Assembly: GCF_017654505.1 (NCBI RefSeq)
Contig: NC_054543.1
Span: 30,613,525-30,677,524, forward strand
DNA: 64,000 bases
Direction: 5' to 3'
DNA from: Polyodon spathula
Taxonomy: Eukaryota > Chordata > Actinopteri > Acipenseriformes > Polyodontidae
Both the position numbers and the translations under genes were made by a program. Positions 48,041 to 58,175 of this stretch are shown here, piece by piece. The notes under the pieces are model-generated. The model was given only the letters and a program-made list of their open reading frames with translations. It had not been told where the DNA came from and made no database searches. Every line of letters starts with the position of its first letter. Within the stretch, counting starts at the first letter, position 1.

Positions 48041-48513
48041 AAATACCAGCTGTACAAAAAGTTCAATTGTGCAGACCTGTCACAAGTGGTGCGGCTTTTT
48101 TTTTGTAAAATATGTCAATCATACATCAAGTTGAGGGGGGAGGCTAAGATACAAGGAAGGCCCACTCCCTCCAACCCCAAAAAACAACAGTCCAAACAAA
48201 AGTGATTTCCAGGTTTAAACCTTAATAAAACTGTAGAGGGTATTGCTGTAAAAAAAAAAAAAAAAAAAGAAGAAAAATGAGTATTGCTGTTGGTTGAAAC
48301 ACTGAGCCATAAATCAAGCCTGATTTTCTCAGCTTCTTGTTCAGCGTGGATAACCTGAATTTAATCCTTCCCCTGCATGCTTAAGCAACACCATCCTTGT
48401 CCCAAAGTACAGTATATAATGAGTAAATAAATACCAAAACTACCATGGGTCTGTTGAACTAAAATGATTTGATCCTTTGTGTTTTTTTGGCAGTCCCTAA
48501 TATAGAACCCTAT
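48041..48513. other. No gene recognised
   Basis: Unassigned, with an 18-20 base poly-A at about 48250. It may still belong to the preceding transposon remnant. Confidence 0.4.
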
Positions 48514-48940
48514 AAATACCGTATTACTTTGAATTAATGCCTCACTCAGATATTAGCTTTTTAATAGACCCCATCCTCGAATAAATGCCACTCTCAATAA
48601 AGAAACTTAAAGGTTTTGGTTTTTTTTACCTCTCTGTTCAAAAAATAAAGAAAGAAACGCACAACTCTGGCTATGTGTATGTGACGCCCCCAGAGAGACT
48701 CAATCCACCATGTAATACAAACTAATGTACACACACCTCAGTAAGCATTTATGGTACACTCCCGACAGACAACCCAAGATGAGCTACTGACAGCACAGCA
48801 GTCCTTTACGTCCCTTTTTCCCCCAGCAGAGTTCAGTGCTACAGGGGATAAAACAAGGGCTGTCTGTTTACCTCGCCCTCAGCTTGGATGTTGAAAACCT
48901 AAACTCAGAGGAACTTACAGCTTTGCCAGTCACTCTAAGC

Positions 48941-51635
48941 CAGGGCTTCCCAACCTTTTCCTCAGCATGACCCCATTTACACATTGGAAAAAATTTTGTG
49001 ACCCCAAAATGATGCAGACAAGATTAACATTTGCCTGTCATAAATATGGCATTAAAATACATATTATGTTTAAAATATTATTGTAATAGTAAAACCACAT
49101 TAAAAACACAAACTCTAACAAAAAAACACTAATAAATGCATTTATTTTATGTTTTTCAATTGTGGATTATGTTTATTGTGGTGCCATACCACTAAGCACC
49201 CCTTGATGTTGTTACTAAATTTAGAATAGTATAATAAAAGGAGTTATACATGAGACTAGACTGCCATTGCTGTTCACTGTTAATTTTGCTCAATACAACT
49301 GTCTCTCTAAACTCCCACTAAAAATATAGCAAAACAAAGCATACAAAAGGAATGCATCATACTCAATGACAATTTCTTTTAGCAAGAAAAACAGATTTAA
49401 CAATGATATGCTAGTGAAAAATAGACATATATATCAATGCAAATTATTACACATTCTAACTATAGTTTTAAACCACATATAGAAAAAGTCCCGAATGTTA
49501 AACTGGCATTACAGTACCTAGTGTAGGAATTATTTTCAGCTCTCAAGTAATGTCCAATGTTGATGGAAACTAGGGCACTGAATCATGCTTCACATAAATA
49601 AGTTGTGGCAAAAGGCACAAGCACCTTTAGTGCATGTGTTGACAGAGCAGGATAGTCTGTTTTCACACTGAACCAGAAGTCAACGATACCAAGTTGAGAA
49701 AATAAAGATCGGATACTCAGATCGCAGGAGAGTTCAATGAGCTGCTCAACTTTGATAGCAGATTCGTCGCATCAGGCTGACACAGAAATGGGCTACGCAC
49801 CCAGTCTAGTTCGGATATCCCCTGGAGGTCTGTAAAAAAAACGTCCCAAACCGCTCCTCAAGTCGTCGGAGATGGGCAGTCATCATCTGTGTAGGAGGCT
49901 CGATTCCAGTGTGCTCAGTCATCAAGGCAGAGAGCTGAGGGAACGACGTAGTTCCTATTCGTAAGTTTTTGTCCCCAGAAAGCAATTTTCTTCACATATC
50001 CACTGATGCGGTCACTGAGCATGAGAATGTGTGTATGTTTACCCTGCAGACTGATATTTAGATTGTTAAGCTTTATAAATATGGCACTTAGGTATGCCAG
50101 CAGACACATCTGATCACTATCACATAGAAAGTTCACAAATTCCTCTTTGTTGTAATCCTTTGCATATGCACGTATTTCGTCTTTGAGTTCAATAAATCAT
50201 TCAAGCACTTTTCCCCTTGAAAGCCACCTAACCTTGTTGTGGAAGAGCAGAGCAGAGCATTATGGTGGGACCTTATTTCGTTGCACATCTGGGCAAAGAG
50301 ACGAGCGTGAAGTGGCTGAGCCTTGATGAAATTCACAATTGAAATGACATTTTGCAAAACATTGTTCAATTCTTTACTCAGTTCCTTTGATGCCAGCTGT
50401 TCTCTGTGAATAAGGCAGTGTGTCCATACTGCAGCAGGTGCAACTTTCTTTACCATGGCATGCAAACCTGCTCCACCCAGCCACACAAGGTGCTCCATCA
50501 GTGCAGAATCCCATCAATTTATCATAAGGGATTTTTTTTCTCCTGTATGTAGCCCTGCAGCACATCAAATATTTCTTGTGCCATTTCATTTTTAGGAAGA
50601 AGCAGACAAAAAAAGTATATCCTCAAAAATGTCTCCTTCCCAGATGTAGCGCACATAGGCTAAGAAATGTGCATCACGTCTCTCAGTGCTCATGTTGACC
50701 TGAAGAGTTCACTGTTTCTTCTTGATTCGCTGCAATCGCTTCTACCCTATGCTTGATTGCATTGTTTGAGAGCGGTATCGCTTTTAGTTTTTTTGCTGCA
50801 ATTTCCTCAAGTATAATTCTGACCGTGTCAATTGCAGCTGGCAAGACCAACATTTCTCCAACAGTGTGAGGTTTCCTGCACTGAGCAATTCGATAACTCA
50901 CCTCAAACGAGGCCCTCTGTGACTGCAGCAACATGGACATAGAGTTTTTGAATTTTAACTTCTGGCAAGTCAGTTCTTTTTTATAATGCTCGAAAAATGA
51001 CCTTGGCTTTCCTTCGTGTTCCTTATGTTGTGAACTCAGGTGATGTTTAAGTTTATTAGGTTTCATGCTCTCTGCAGACAACACAGCCTGGCAAAAAACA
51101 CACTGCGGCCTTTCTTCCCCGTTCACTTCAGTACGTGTAAATCCAGACTCAAGGAAAGATTCATCACATTTCCGCCTTCATGTCTTGCACTCCTTTCATT
51201 TCTCGGTCTTATCCTGGTCATTTGCTTCACTGCTGGAGCTTGAAGCAGAAACACTTCGTAGAATAGCATCCATGTTAGGTTTCTCTCTGGCATGTAACGT
51301 ACACACATTGGTTTAACGTCAGCTTCCTGGACCGTTGAAGCGTGTATCGCAGTTGCAACTGTCCTGCGTGAAAGTATTGCAATACGAGAGAGTTGCGTCT
51401 TTATAAACAGGATACGTACGCATTAATCATGCGCAGTCTTATACGTTGCACTGTACCCTAATAAAAATAAACCGGTTAATTGAAAATGTTTGTTGAATAG
51501 ACTGATGCATTTGCTGTTATGCTGGTAGTACATCAATCACCCTGCCATGTGAAAAAAAAAACTAAAATTACACTGCTCAGCGGCTGTGTGTGACCCCATT
51601 TTTTATCATGGCAACCCCAAGGTTGGAAACCTCCA
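48941..51635 (-). mobile_element. hAT transposon, ZBED/Charlie-like, with 8-bp TSD
   Basis: The left end CAGGGCTTCCCAACCTTTTC and the right end, read inverted, TGGAGGTTTCCAACCTTGG form hAT-type terminal repeats. Outside them are CTCTAAGC (48933-48940) and CTCTAAGA (51636-51643), 7 of 8 identical and close to the TCTAGA-like preference of hAT insertions. The element is 2695 bp, a normal length for an autonomous hAT, with a transposase remnant on the minus strand. Confidence 0.88.
49480..51308 (-). pseudogene. ZBED-type hAT transposase, broken
   Basis: From the N-terminus: a frame-shifted leader (51123-51308), then a BED-type zinc finger CVFCQAVLSAESM...HHLSSQHKEH (C-x2-C and H-x4-H) at 51040-51110. 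Next come RASFEVSYRIAQCRKPHTVG and a helical region to 50683. The RNase H-like core has MGFCTDGAPCVAG near 50500 and HCLIHREQLASKEL near 50400. The C-terminal dimerisation part is DFWFSVKTDYPALS and LVPFATTYLCEA near 49620, where a stop replaces the residue before FSALV. At least four frame breaks are present. Host proteins of the ZBED5 and FAM200 type derive from this family, but the surrounding TIRs and TSD show that this is a transposon copy. Confidence 0.88.
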
Positions 51636-51882
51636 CTCTAAGAGCTATCTGAAAGCTGAACGAAGATATCTTATAGGGGGTTTTGTTGTTTTGTTTTTTA
51701 TTCAATTGGAATTTTACTCAGTCCTCTACAATTATATTTTTTAAAAATGTGCTTATTATCTATGACAGGATTTAGTTCTGGTTTCTCTTACAGAGAAATT
51801 ACAAACAAGCAGGTAAATTAGTGAGAAAAAAAAATGAGTAGGATATATTTTGTTTTTAACAGAAATAAGAAAACCAACTGCA

Positions 51883-52372
51883 GGGGCTCCCAAGTGGTGC
51901 ATCCAGTAAAGGCAGTCTACGTGGAGTGCAGGATGTGCCCCATAGCCTGGGGATCACAGGTTCAGGTCCAGGCTATGTCACAGCTGATCATGACCAGTTT
52001 CTAGGGGGTGGTGCACAATTGGCCAAGCACTGCCCAGGTAGGGAGGGCTTAGGTCAGCAGGGGAATCCACAGCTCACCACACATCAGCGACTCCTGTGGC
52101 CAATAGGGTGCCTGTGGTTCTGCAGTGGAGCCTCCAGATCTGTGTTGTAGCACTATAGGTCTGGTGGACTCACTGTGGATCCACAGTGCAAAAAATGATG
52201 GATTGGCAGGAGCACATTTCAGAGGATGTATGCTCCAGCCTCCATTCCCCAAGTCAATGGGGGGATTGCGAGCAGTGAACTGAGGATACAGATAATAATT
52301 GGGCACACTAAATTGGGGAGAAAGTCAGGGAAAAGAAAATTGGAGACAACTACATTTTAAAAATTAAAAAAA
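51883..52372 (+). mobile_element. tRNA-derived SINE, copy C (full length, TSD)
   Basis: The head runs GGGGCTCCCAAGTGGTGCAT with an A-box-like GTGGTGCATCCAG and a B-box-like GGTTCAGGTCC (51959). A body with CCACAGCTCACCACACATCA is shared with copies A and B. The tail is ATAATAATTGGGCACACTAA then ATTGGGGAGAAAG, followed by an A-rich end. AAGAAAACCAACTGCA (51867-51882) and AAGAAAGCCAACTGCA (52373-52388) are a 16-base duplication with one mismatch, the mark of LINE-driven insertion. At 490 bp it is the reference copy in this window. Confidence 0.88.
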
Positions 52373-52760
52373 AAGAAAGCCAACTGCATCACACTCAACT
52401 ACTGTTCTCTCTCCTCTTCTTGTCCCGCCCCATAGCAACAAATACACACTCCTGATTCAATGGTACAGTACTCCCCTGACCTCCCAACTCCAACCTAATA
52501 GGCTCTCTTTAACTGTAAGTAAATGTACTGCATTCAAGCCCCAAAAACACACAAGAGTATAGTGCTGCAGATCAGGGCCTGTAATGGCACCGCTTCTAAA
52601 ATGCCTTAAATCATGTAATAAAATATTGCAGCGTTTGTAAAGCATAGTATTATTAATAAAGGCCACCCTTGTATAATCACCACCCTCGTTTAAGGGCTGC
52701 AGTCATTTTGATCAATTTAAAATAAACGCTGCAGTGCCAAATTGCAGTAATACGGTATTT

Positions 52761-53076
52761 CAATTCACTGAAGAACTTTTCATTTTATGAGGAAGCTGTA
52801 ATACATCTCCAACAGCTCCCACCCTCCTTGGGGGATACGGTCCTTTTTTGTTCACAAAATTCCAAATGACTGTTAAATTAACTTTCACAGCCCACGGGCT
52901 GCTGACATAATGAACTAACAAAAGAATGTTTTATTTAAATAAGAAGTGAATGAATGTCAAGTTAGACAGTTGCTATCAGCATGCATATTTTGATGTAGAA
53001 GTCTCTATTCAAATGTAAATGCGAAACATTATGGGACCTAGGGAGAGAAGACGAGAGGCTGAGCACGTCTGTCTGC

Positions 53077-53079
<3 letters not shown>
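52761..53079. other. No gene recognised
   Basis: Unassigned sequence. Confidence 0.5.

Positions 53080-53107
<28 letters not shown>
53080..53107. repeat. (GT)n microsatellite
   Basis: Fourteen GT units. Confidence 0.97.
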
Positions 53108-53376
53108 ACAGAGAAGCAGGGTCGGTCGGGGCAAAAGAAGTACAAAGCAAATAAGGAAAGCACACCATCTGCCAGAATAATCAGATATCAGCTGCATTTT
53201 GCTGAACTAGTAATATGGAATACCTGTACGTCGTGACTCGAGCATTCGTGGCATTTACAGACGTGCACCAAGCCCATTGCTTTGTTCTGTCTGCATCAGC
53301 AAATGGAGTGGAAAAGTTGTCTCTGCCAAAGATCTGTTTTTATAATCAAACAGGAGATTTAAAAGGTATAATAAAT

Positions 53377-53555
53377 ATGAAATCATTCTCTCACCTATGT
53401 GTAGGGTGTACAACGTGAAATCATTCTCTCATCCGTGTGTAAGATATACAACATGAAATCATTCTCTCACCCGTGTGTAAGATATACAACATGAAATCGT
53501 TCTCTCACCCGTGTGTAGGGTGTACAACATGAAGTCATTCTCTCACCCATGTATC
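53377..53555. repeat. 38-bp minisatellite, about 4.7 copies
   Basis: Units start at 53377, 53415, 53453, 53491 and 53529 with ATGAAATCATTCTCTCACCC and include GTGTGTAAGATATACAAC. Units abut directly. Confidence 0.95.
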
Positions 53556-54109
53556 ATTTGTTTTAGTTTTTCATTATGTCCTAAATACTTTTTTTTAGAA
53601 AGTCTACACCGCCTTTAAAAAAAAAAACAACACTATTACTAGCACGTTTTAATTTTTTTAAATTTGTTTCTTAAAAAAACAGCTTTGACTTAATATTTAA
53701 TTTTATTATTTCGACAACTTTAATGCATGTATTCTATTAATGAATATATTGTAATTAATCTATTTAGTCTTTAAATGAATATAGCGTATTTCACTTAAAA
53801 TGTTTCTATTTGGTTTATAAATGTACTGTATTTGATTATAAATGAAAGCATTTTCTGTTTTTTAATTGAGTGATTAATAATACATATCTACTATACACAA
53901 GGCAGTTGGTTGGAGTTTGAAGGTGTGTATAGTTACAACAAAAAATACACCTAATTTTAATAATGATCTTCTTAATAACTTAAGTTATGGCTCTAGACAG
54001 TAGACAGTAGAATAATGTTTGTATTTTTCTCCAATTTCCTTTGCATTAGATGATTCATGTTTGCTTTGGGTTGCTTGTAGAGGCAGAAAAGATTTCAAGG
54101 CACCATCTT
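53556..54109. other. No gene recognised
   Basis: Very AT-rich, unassigned. Confidence 0.5.
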
Positions 54110-54522
54110 CTCTCTGTGAACCTGAAATTATTTGACCTGTCCTTCATCTTCTTGGTCAGTGCTTCCAGGTGGAGTATAAAGCACACTGCTGGTAGAGTTG
54201 TTTCTCGGTGTTAATATTTCAACTTTTTCTGGAGCAAGTCCAATTGGTCTCTGGAAAATCAGAAGTGGCTTGCCAGTATTCCAAAGGCATTCTCCATGCA
54301 GCACCTTGCCCTAAAGAGACGGTAGTTAAAGATTCTCATCAGTTCGTCCAGGTTTGCTCGTGAGAAGAGCTTCATCAGGTAAGGTTTAAGTGCAAAGGCC
54401 TCATCTGCCACCATCACGAATGGCATCTTACTATTCTGCCCTGGCAGACATTCTGGAGACGGAAGGTTTAACTGATTGCTCTCAACAGCCGAGACCACAT
54501 TTGGCCCAAAGCCAACCATCAC
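54110..54522 (-). pseudogene. PIF/Harbinger (HARBI1-like) nuclease fragment
   Basis: The minus-strand frame (54259-54522) contains LNLPSPECLPG, VMVADEAFALKPYLMKLF and RIFNYRLFRARCCMENAFGI. In HARBI1-type DDE nucleases the D of VADEAF and the E of VENAFG are catalytic. Downstream QRPIGLAPEKVEIL, then a Ser/Thr/Pro/acidic tail ending at a stop near 54135, follows in a changed frame. The usual segment before LAPEKV is shortened. Only the C-terminal third of the protein (normally about 350 residues) is present. HARBI1-like enzymes usually act with a Myb/MADF partner; a separate MADF remnant lies at 57287. Confidence 0.8.
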
Positions 54523-54718
54523 TCATTCTCCCATTTGTCCCAACATTACTGGTACCCTAGTGGCAACACGTGTGTGTATTACTAAATCTGCGGGCCTGTG
54601 CGGCGTGTCAACATCCAATGCTTTGTGTCTGCCTCAGTATTATTCAGTGACAACCCACGCACGTAATGTCACCCTGTACAGTGCTCTAGATATATTTAAA
54701 AATATAACTGTATAATAT

Positions 54719-54900
54719 AGACAGACAGACAGCCTCCATTAACTCTGAGATCACGAAGGTCCTTAGTAAGTTTCATCATTATTGGACAAGTGCAAGTCTA
54801 GAATTAAAATTGTATAATGACATACAAGAAAAATGATCAGACAGACAGACAAACAGCCTCTATATCGAACCTAGTTTTTGACTATTGGACAAGTGTCCTC
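54719..54900. repeat. Diverged duplication with AGAC repeats
   Basis: AGACAGACAGACAGCCTCC at 54720 and AGACAGACAGACAAACAGCC at 54840 are each followed, at different distances, by ATTGGACAAGTG and TCTAGA. They look like two old tandem copies of about 120 bases. Confidence 0.55.
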
Positions 54901-55029
54901 TAGACTCACTGTATTCCCTGATGGGGAATAATAAAATACCACTGACCTCACCTGTAGCCAGTGCCATAGCCCATCACCTTCCGTGAGCGCTTGTGATGGG
55001 GTACACCCTGCCCCTGTCTATATTTGTGT

Positions 55030-55290
55030 TGTTTAAAAAATTGTTATATAGCACCTTTCATAGTGGACCACCATTGCAAAGTGCTTTACAAGATATGAGA
55101 CTAGGGTGTGTGAACTGTGCATCAGCTGCAGAGTCACTTACAACAACATCTCACCCGAAAGACAGAGCACAAGGAGGTTAAGTGACTTGCTTAGGATCAC
55201 ACAATGAGTCAATGGCTGAGCTGGGATTTAAACTGGGGACCTTCTGGTTACAAGCCTGTTTCCTTAAGTACTGGACCACACACCCTCCTT
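55030..55290 (+). repeat. L2/MIR-like 3' end fragment inside the LTR
   Basis: TATATAGCACCTTTCATAG, GCAAAGTGCTTTACAAGA, GAGGTTAAGTGACTTGCTTA, GGATCACACAATGAGTCAAT and GGCTGAGCTGGGATTTAAAC follow the order of the shared L2/MIR 3' end (gaggttaagtgacttgcccaa, cacacagc, gagctgggat). It occupies sequence that sister LTRs lack, so it is probably an insertion or was captured by this LTR lineage. Confidence 0.7.
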
Positions 55291-55411
55291 GTATTATTGT
55301 TATTAGTTTGGTTATTTAAAGCAATCGTGTTGTAGTAGTGTTAATGTGGGTTTTGGGTAGGCAGGGAAGCAGACAGTTATCTTCCCTGCCAACAATAACA
55401 CATGCTGAATA

Positions 55412-55475
55412 TGGCCCTCTTCAAATTGGTTAATTGTTTTCCAATTTGAGGACGGCCACATGTGTAAAAAGTATA
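55412..55475 (+). promoter_or_regulatory. LTR TATA-like box with upstream palindrome
   Basis: Arms TGGCCCTCTTCAAATTGG (55412-55429) and CCAATTTGAGGACGGCCA (55441-55458) pair at 16 of 18 positions around 11 AT-rich bases. TAAAAAG follows seven bases later. Confidence 0.55.
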
Positions 55476-55571
55476 GCAGCTGAGCGTTGTGGTTGCGTCT
55501 CACACGGCAGTACTTGTGCTGCCTGTATTTCCTGGTCTGACGTCACCCACCAAGCCATCCGTGACAGCGCT

Positions 55572-56528
55572 ACATTCACAAAGTGAAGAAAAGGAAGTCT
55601 TTGGGTTAATGACAAACATCAATCAGCACTGTTTGTGTCCTTTGTAAAACAATCAAGCACATTTTTTGTCTTACTGTTCTGATAGAATAGCTCTTAGCTT
55701 GTACAGTACATTGCAAAAATGTTCCACGGAATGCATTTATTTTCCTACATTCAGGTTAATGAAATATGCATAGCACTTGAAGCGTTTCTGTACTCTGAGG
55801 AAAAAAAAAAACATCAGCCTCAGCTCAGTGTAACATCTGAATGGTACTTTGAAACACAATTACATCATTTATATAATAATCAACACAAATACCTTTTTAA
55901 AATGGTTTTAAAAATGTACTGTTGTTTTGATCCAACCCCAGTATATGCTAGAAGGCTTAATCTCAGGTGAAATAGAATCCAAATAATTTTTGTTATGTGG
56001 TTAAATAATTTAGGGACGTTGTCACACTGTTACACTGTAACCCAACTTGGATGTCTCCTTTTTTGACAGTAATTTGCTGGTATGAAACAGCAGACAGTGT
56101 TTTTAGTTGAAAATGCATAGGAACACAGGATTCTGTCTATCAAGATATGCAAGGTCCAGAGATTCTGTATGGCTTAGTCTTGTCATAAAGGATGACATTC
56201 CCAATTTGTTATGGACTGTAAGTACAGAACATTAACTCAAGCTCTTCGTATGACATGAAACATGAAAATGAAATATGAGAAATTAATGAATCTGCTGTAA
56301 TGGTTTGGACCCCTTATGGGCCAATTATGATATTGTGCGGCTCTTTTGTTATTTGGATAATCATGATATTTGGCCATATGCCAAGTTAAGAAAAAAACAA
56401 GCTAAAAATAAATAAATCAGCACCATTGATTAAAGCCTTGGTTAAGTTGTTTTTTTTTTTTTTTTTTTTTTTAAAACATGAATAATATACACATGCCTTT
56501 GTTCATTGGCAAATGTCAGTTCTAAAAT
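55572..56528. other. No gene recognised
   Basis: Unassigned sequence ending in a poly-T run at about 56449-56472. Confidence 0.5.
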
Positions 56529-56871
56529 CAGAGGTGTCCAGCCTTTGGTGGCCTGGGAGTTCTCAAAAAGCCATCGAAAACAATGTGTCTGTAACCAGAA
56601 CAAAAACTGTAACCAGTACAAACACTGTAACATAACTGTAACTTCAAGTAAGTTACTTTTAATAGTAGGCTAGATGAAAAGTGGTTTAACCAGACTGCAC
56701 TGAGGCTTCAGTATTTTCATGCCAAAGACCACTAAAGACTCCCAGTTGTCCTTGCAGTATTTAGAAACCCATTAACAGCCTAAGGGGTACTTTACCTCTA
56801 AATCAAAAGAGCCATATTGTGGAGTTCAGTGAGACATACATGGCCCAAGAGCCATGTGTTGGACAGCCCTG
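56529..56871. mobile_element. Non-autonomous hAT element, 343 bp
   Basis: The left end CAGAGGTGTCCAGCC and the right end, read inverted, CAGGGCTGTCCAACACATGG are hAT-type ends. Flanks TCTAAAAT (56521-56528) and, one base out, TCTAAAGA match at 6 of 8. The interior has no transposase. The CAGGGGTGTCCAA-style end is shared with Charlie-type hATs. Confidence 0.7.
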
Positions 56872-57286
56872 CTCTAAAGAAAGAGACACTGACATCAGCT
56901 GTCTACTCTGGGTTTACCACAGAATTTACGAATGAGTGTACAGCACCATGTCAGTAAGACTATGGAATAGCCACTGTGTTGTCATTGCTTGTAATGGTTC
57001 TATGAGAGTAATACACTGATCGTTTCCCTCAGAATACATTAAAGGCCACTACACACTGGATCCGATAATGCATCCGAATTTAACGTGCATCTAAACAGAA
57101 CAAAACGATCATGTGCATTCCTTATTGCACCTTGCGCACTGAGTCCATAACTGTCGTACGACAGTGATGTGTCAATTTTGGAATAGAAACAAATTTAATT
57201 TGATCCAATCTGAAGTGTGTTAAAAATCACATTGACCAATGAAATACAACTGGGAAGACACATAGATTATTGCAGTTCTCTGAACA

Positions 57287-57670
57287 AAATGGAAAATCTA
57301 ATTGTGTTTGTCGCCAAACAAAATTACTTTATGATAAACCCAACAAAGATTACAAAGACTGTGGAACATATGGAAAGACATTGCCTTGGACTTGGGAATG
57401 AATGATATGTATTAGAAAACATGAACTTATGAAATTATGATAGCATACATAAACACTTGGATTTTGTGCAGTTTAGTTTATTACAAGCATATACTTTATT
57501 TCAATTGTAGTCGACAAAGTAAAGAAACAATGGCCTTACCTGGAGACACATATCAGAGAAAGAGACGTCACAGGGCAACCAAGAGCAGTCAGGACTTAAC
57601 AGTCAGAAAAGAGGGGCAGACATGAACGTTGTGGCATTTCTGGCTCCATACACAGAGAGTAGTAGAAGGT
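57287..57670 (+). pseudogene. MADF/Myb-SANT-like protein remnant
   Basis: Block one (57287-57405) reads MENLIVFVAKQNYFMINPTK then EHMERHCLGLGNE. This matches the MADF pattern of LI--V--x-x-LYDP, W--IA--LG, with losses. Block two (57510-57660) reads DKVKKQWPYLETHIRERDV, then after stops and a frame change MNVVAFLAPYTESSRR, like the VKKRW--LRD-Y-RE and FL-P---SR ends of the domain. TTTTCAATTGTAG before block two is a plausible acceptor. In Harbinger elements such DNA-binding proteins are the second gene and help the nuclease. This copy is broken. Confidence 0.55.
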
Positions 57671-57811
57671 CATTGTTGTAAAGTATTTTCAGTAGCTCAT
57701 TGCTAGTTTCCCAACTTTAAGATATATTTATTACAGGAGTGAGTGTGTGAAAAATTGAATATTGGTCATATTGTTTTTGATGCTATGACAACTATGCTGT
57801 GTAATATCATT

Positions 57812-57870
<59 letters not shown>
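57812..57870. repeat. (ATT)n microsatellite
   Basis: About 19 ATT units. Confidence 0.97.
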
Positions 57871-58175
57871 GTGTAACATTATTATAGATCTAGCAGAAAT
57901 TTAATAAATTAGCAAACGTTTCAGCTTCCATCAGCGTTTGTTGATCATTAGGTTTTTACTAAATTTAAAAAAAAAAAAGTGCTTAAAGTTATGTACAACA
58001 GAATTGTATTTATTTTTTATTACAATGCTGAAACTAGGTAGACTTACTACAAAGCCTCCCCTGCACATCAGCGCTTTGAATTTCGATATTAATGCATCTA
58101 GTGTGCAATGGATTGACTGACGACTTTTACGGATGACAGTTGTGACGGAACGGATCCAGTGGGCAAAGGCCTTTA

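Larger units (their letters stand above)
48514..52760. mobile_element. Outer inverted-repeat DNA transposon, disrupted by insertions
   Basis: AAATACCGTATTAC at 48514-48527 is repeated inverted as GTAATACGGTATTT at 52747-52760. Next to each end are related words (GAATAAATGCC on the left, AATAAACGCTGC on the right). The ACCGTATT-type end is common in vertebrate DNA transposons. Subtracting the hAT element (48941-51635) and the SINE (51883-52372) leaves about 1.06 kb without recognisable coding sequence. No target duplication was identified. Confidence 0.55.
54992..55566 (+). mobile_element. Solo LTR with perfect 5-bp TSD (GCGCT), subfamily 1, sense plus
   Basis: It starts TGTGATGGGGTACACC and ends AAGCCATCCGTGACA. 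GCGCT lies at 54987-54991 and 55567-55571. TGGTCTGACGTCACCCACC near the end is shared with the LTRs at 4267 and 19385. A 260-base L2/MIR-like fragment lies inside, near the start of U3. TAAAAAG at 55465-55471 is the TATA-like box. No clear AATAAA is seen. Confidence 0.88.
57042..58172 (+). mobile_element. PIF/Harbinger-type element with TTA TSD
   Basis: The left end AAGGCCACTACACACTGGAT then CCG and the right end, read inverted, AGGCCTTTGCCCACTGGATCC are inverted repeats. TTA is at 57039-57041 and 58173-58175, the usual 3-base PIF/Harbinger duplication. A MADF-like remnant is inside, but no HARBI1-like nuclease. An ATT microsatellite has grown at 57812-57870. Confidence 0.7.

Noticed and set aside
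51883..51975. A functional tRNA gene
   Set aside because: The A and B boxes are present, but this is the head of a SINE and the acceptor stem does not close.
53377..53555. CRISPR-like array
   Set aside because: It is a continuous 38-bp tandem repeat without spacers.
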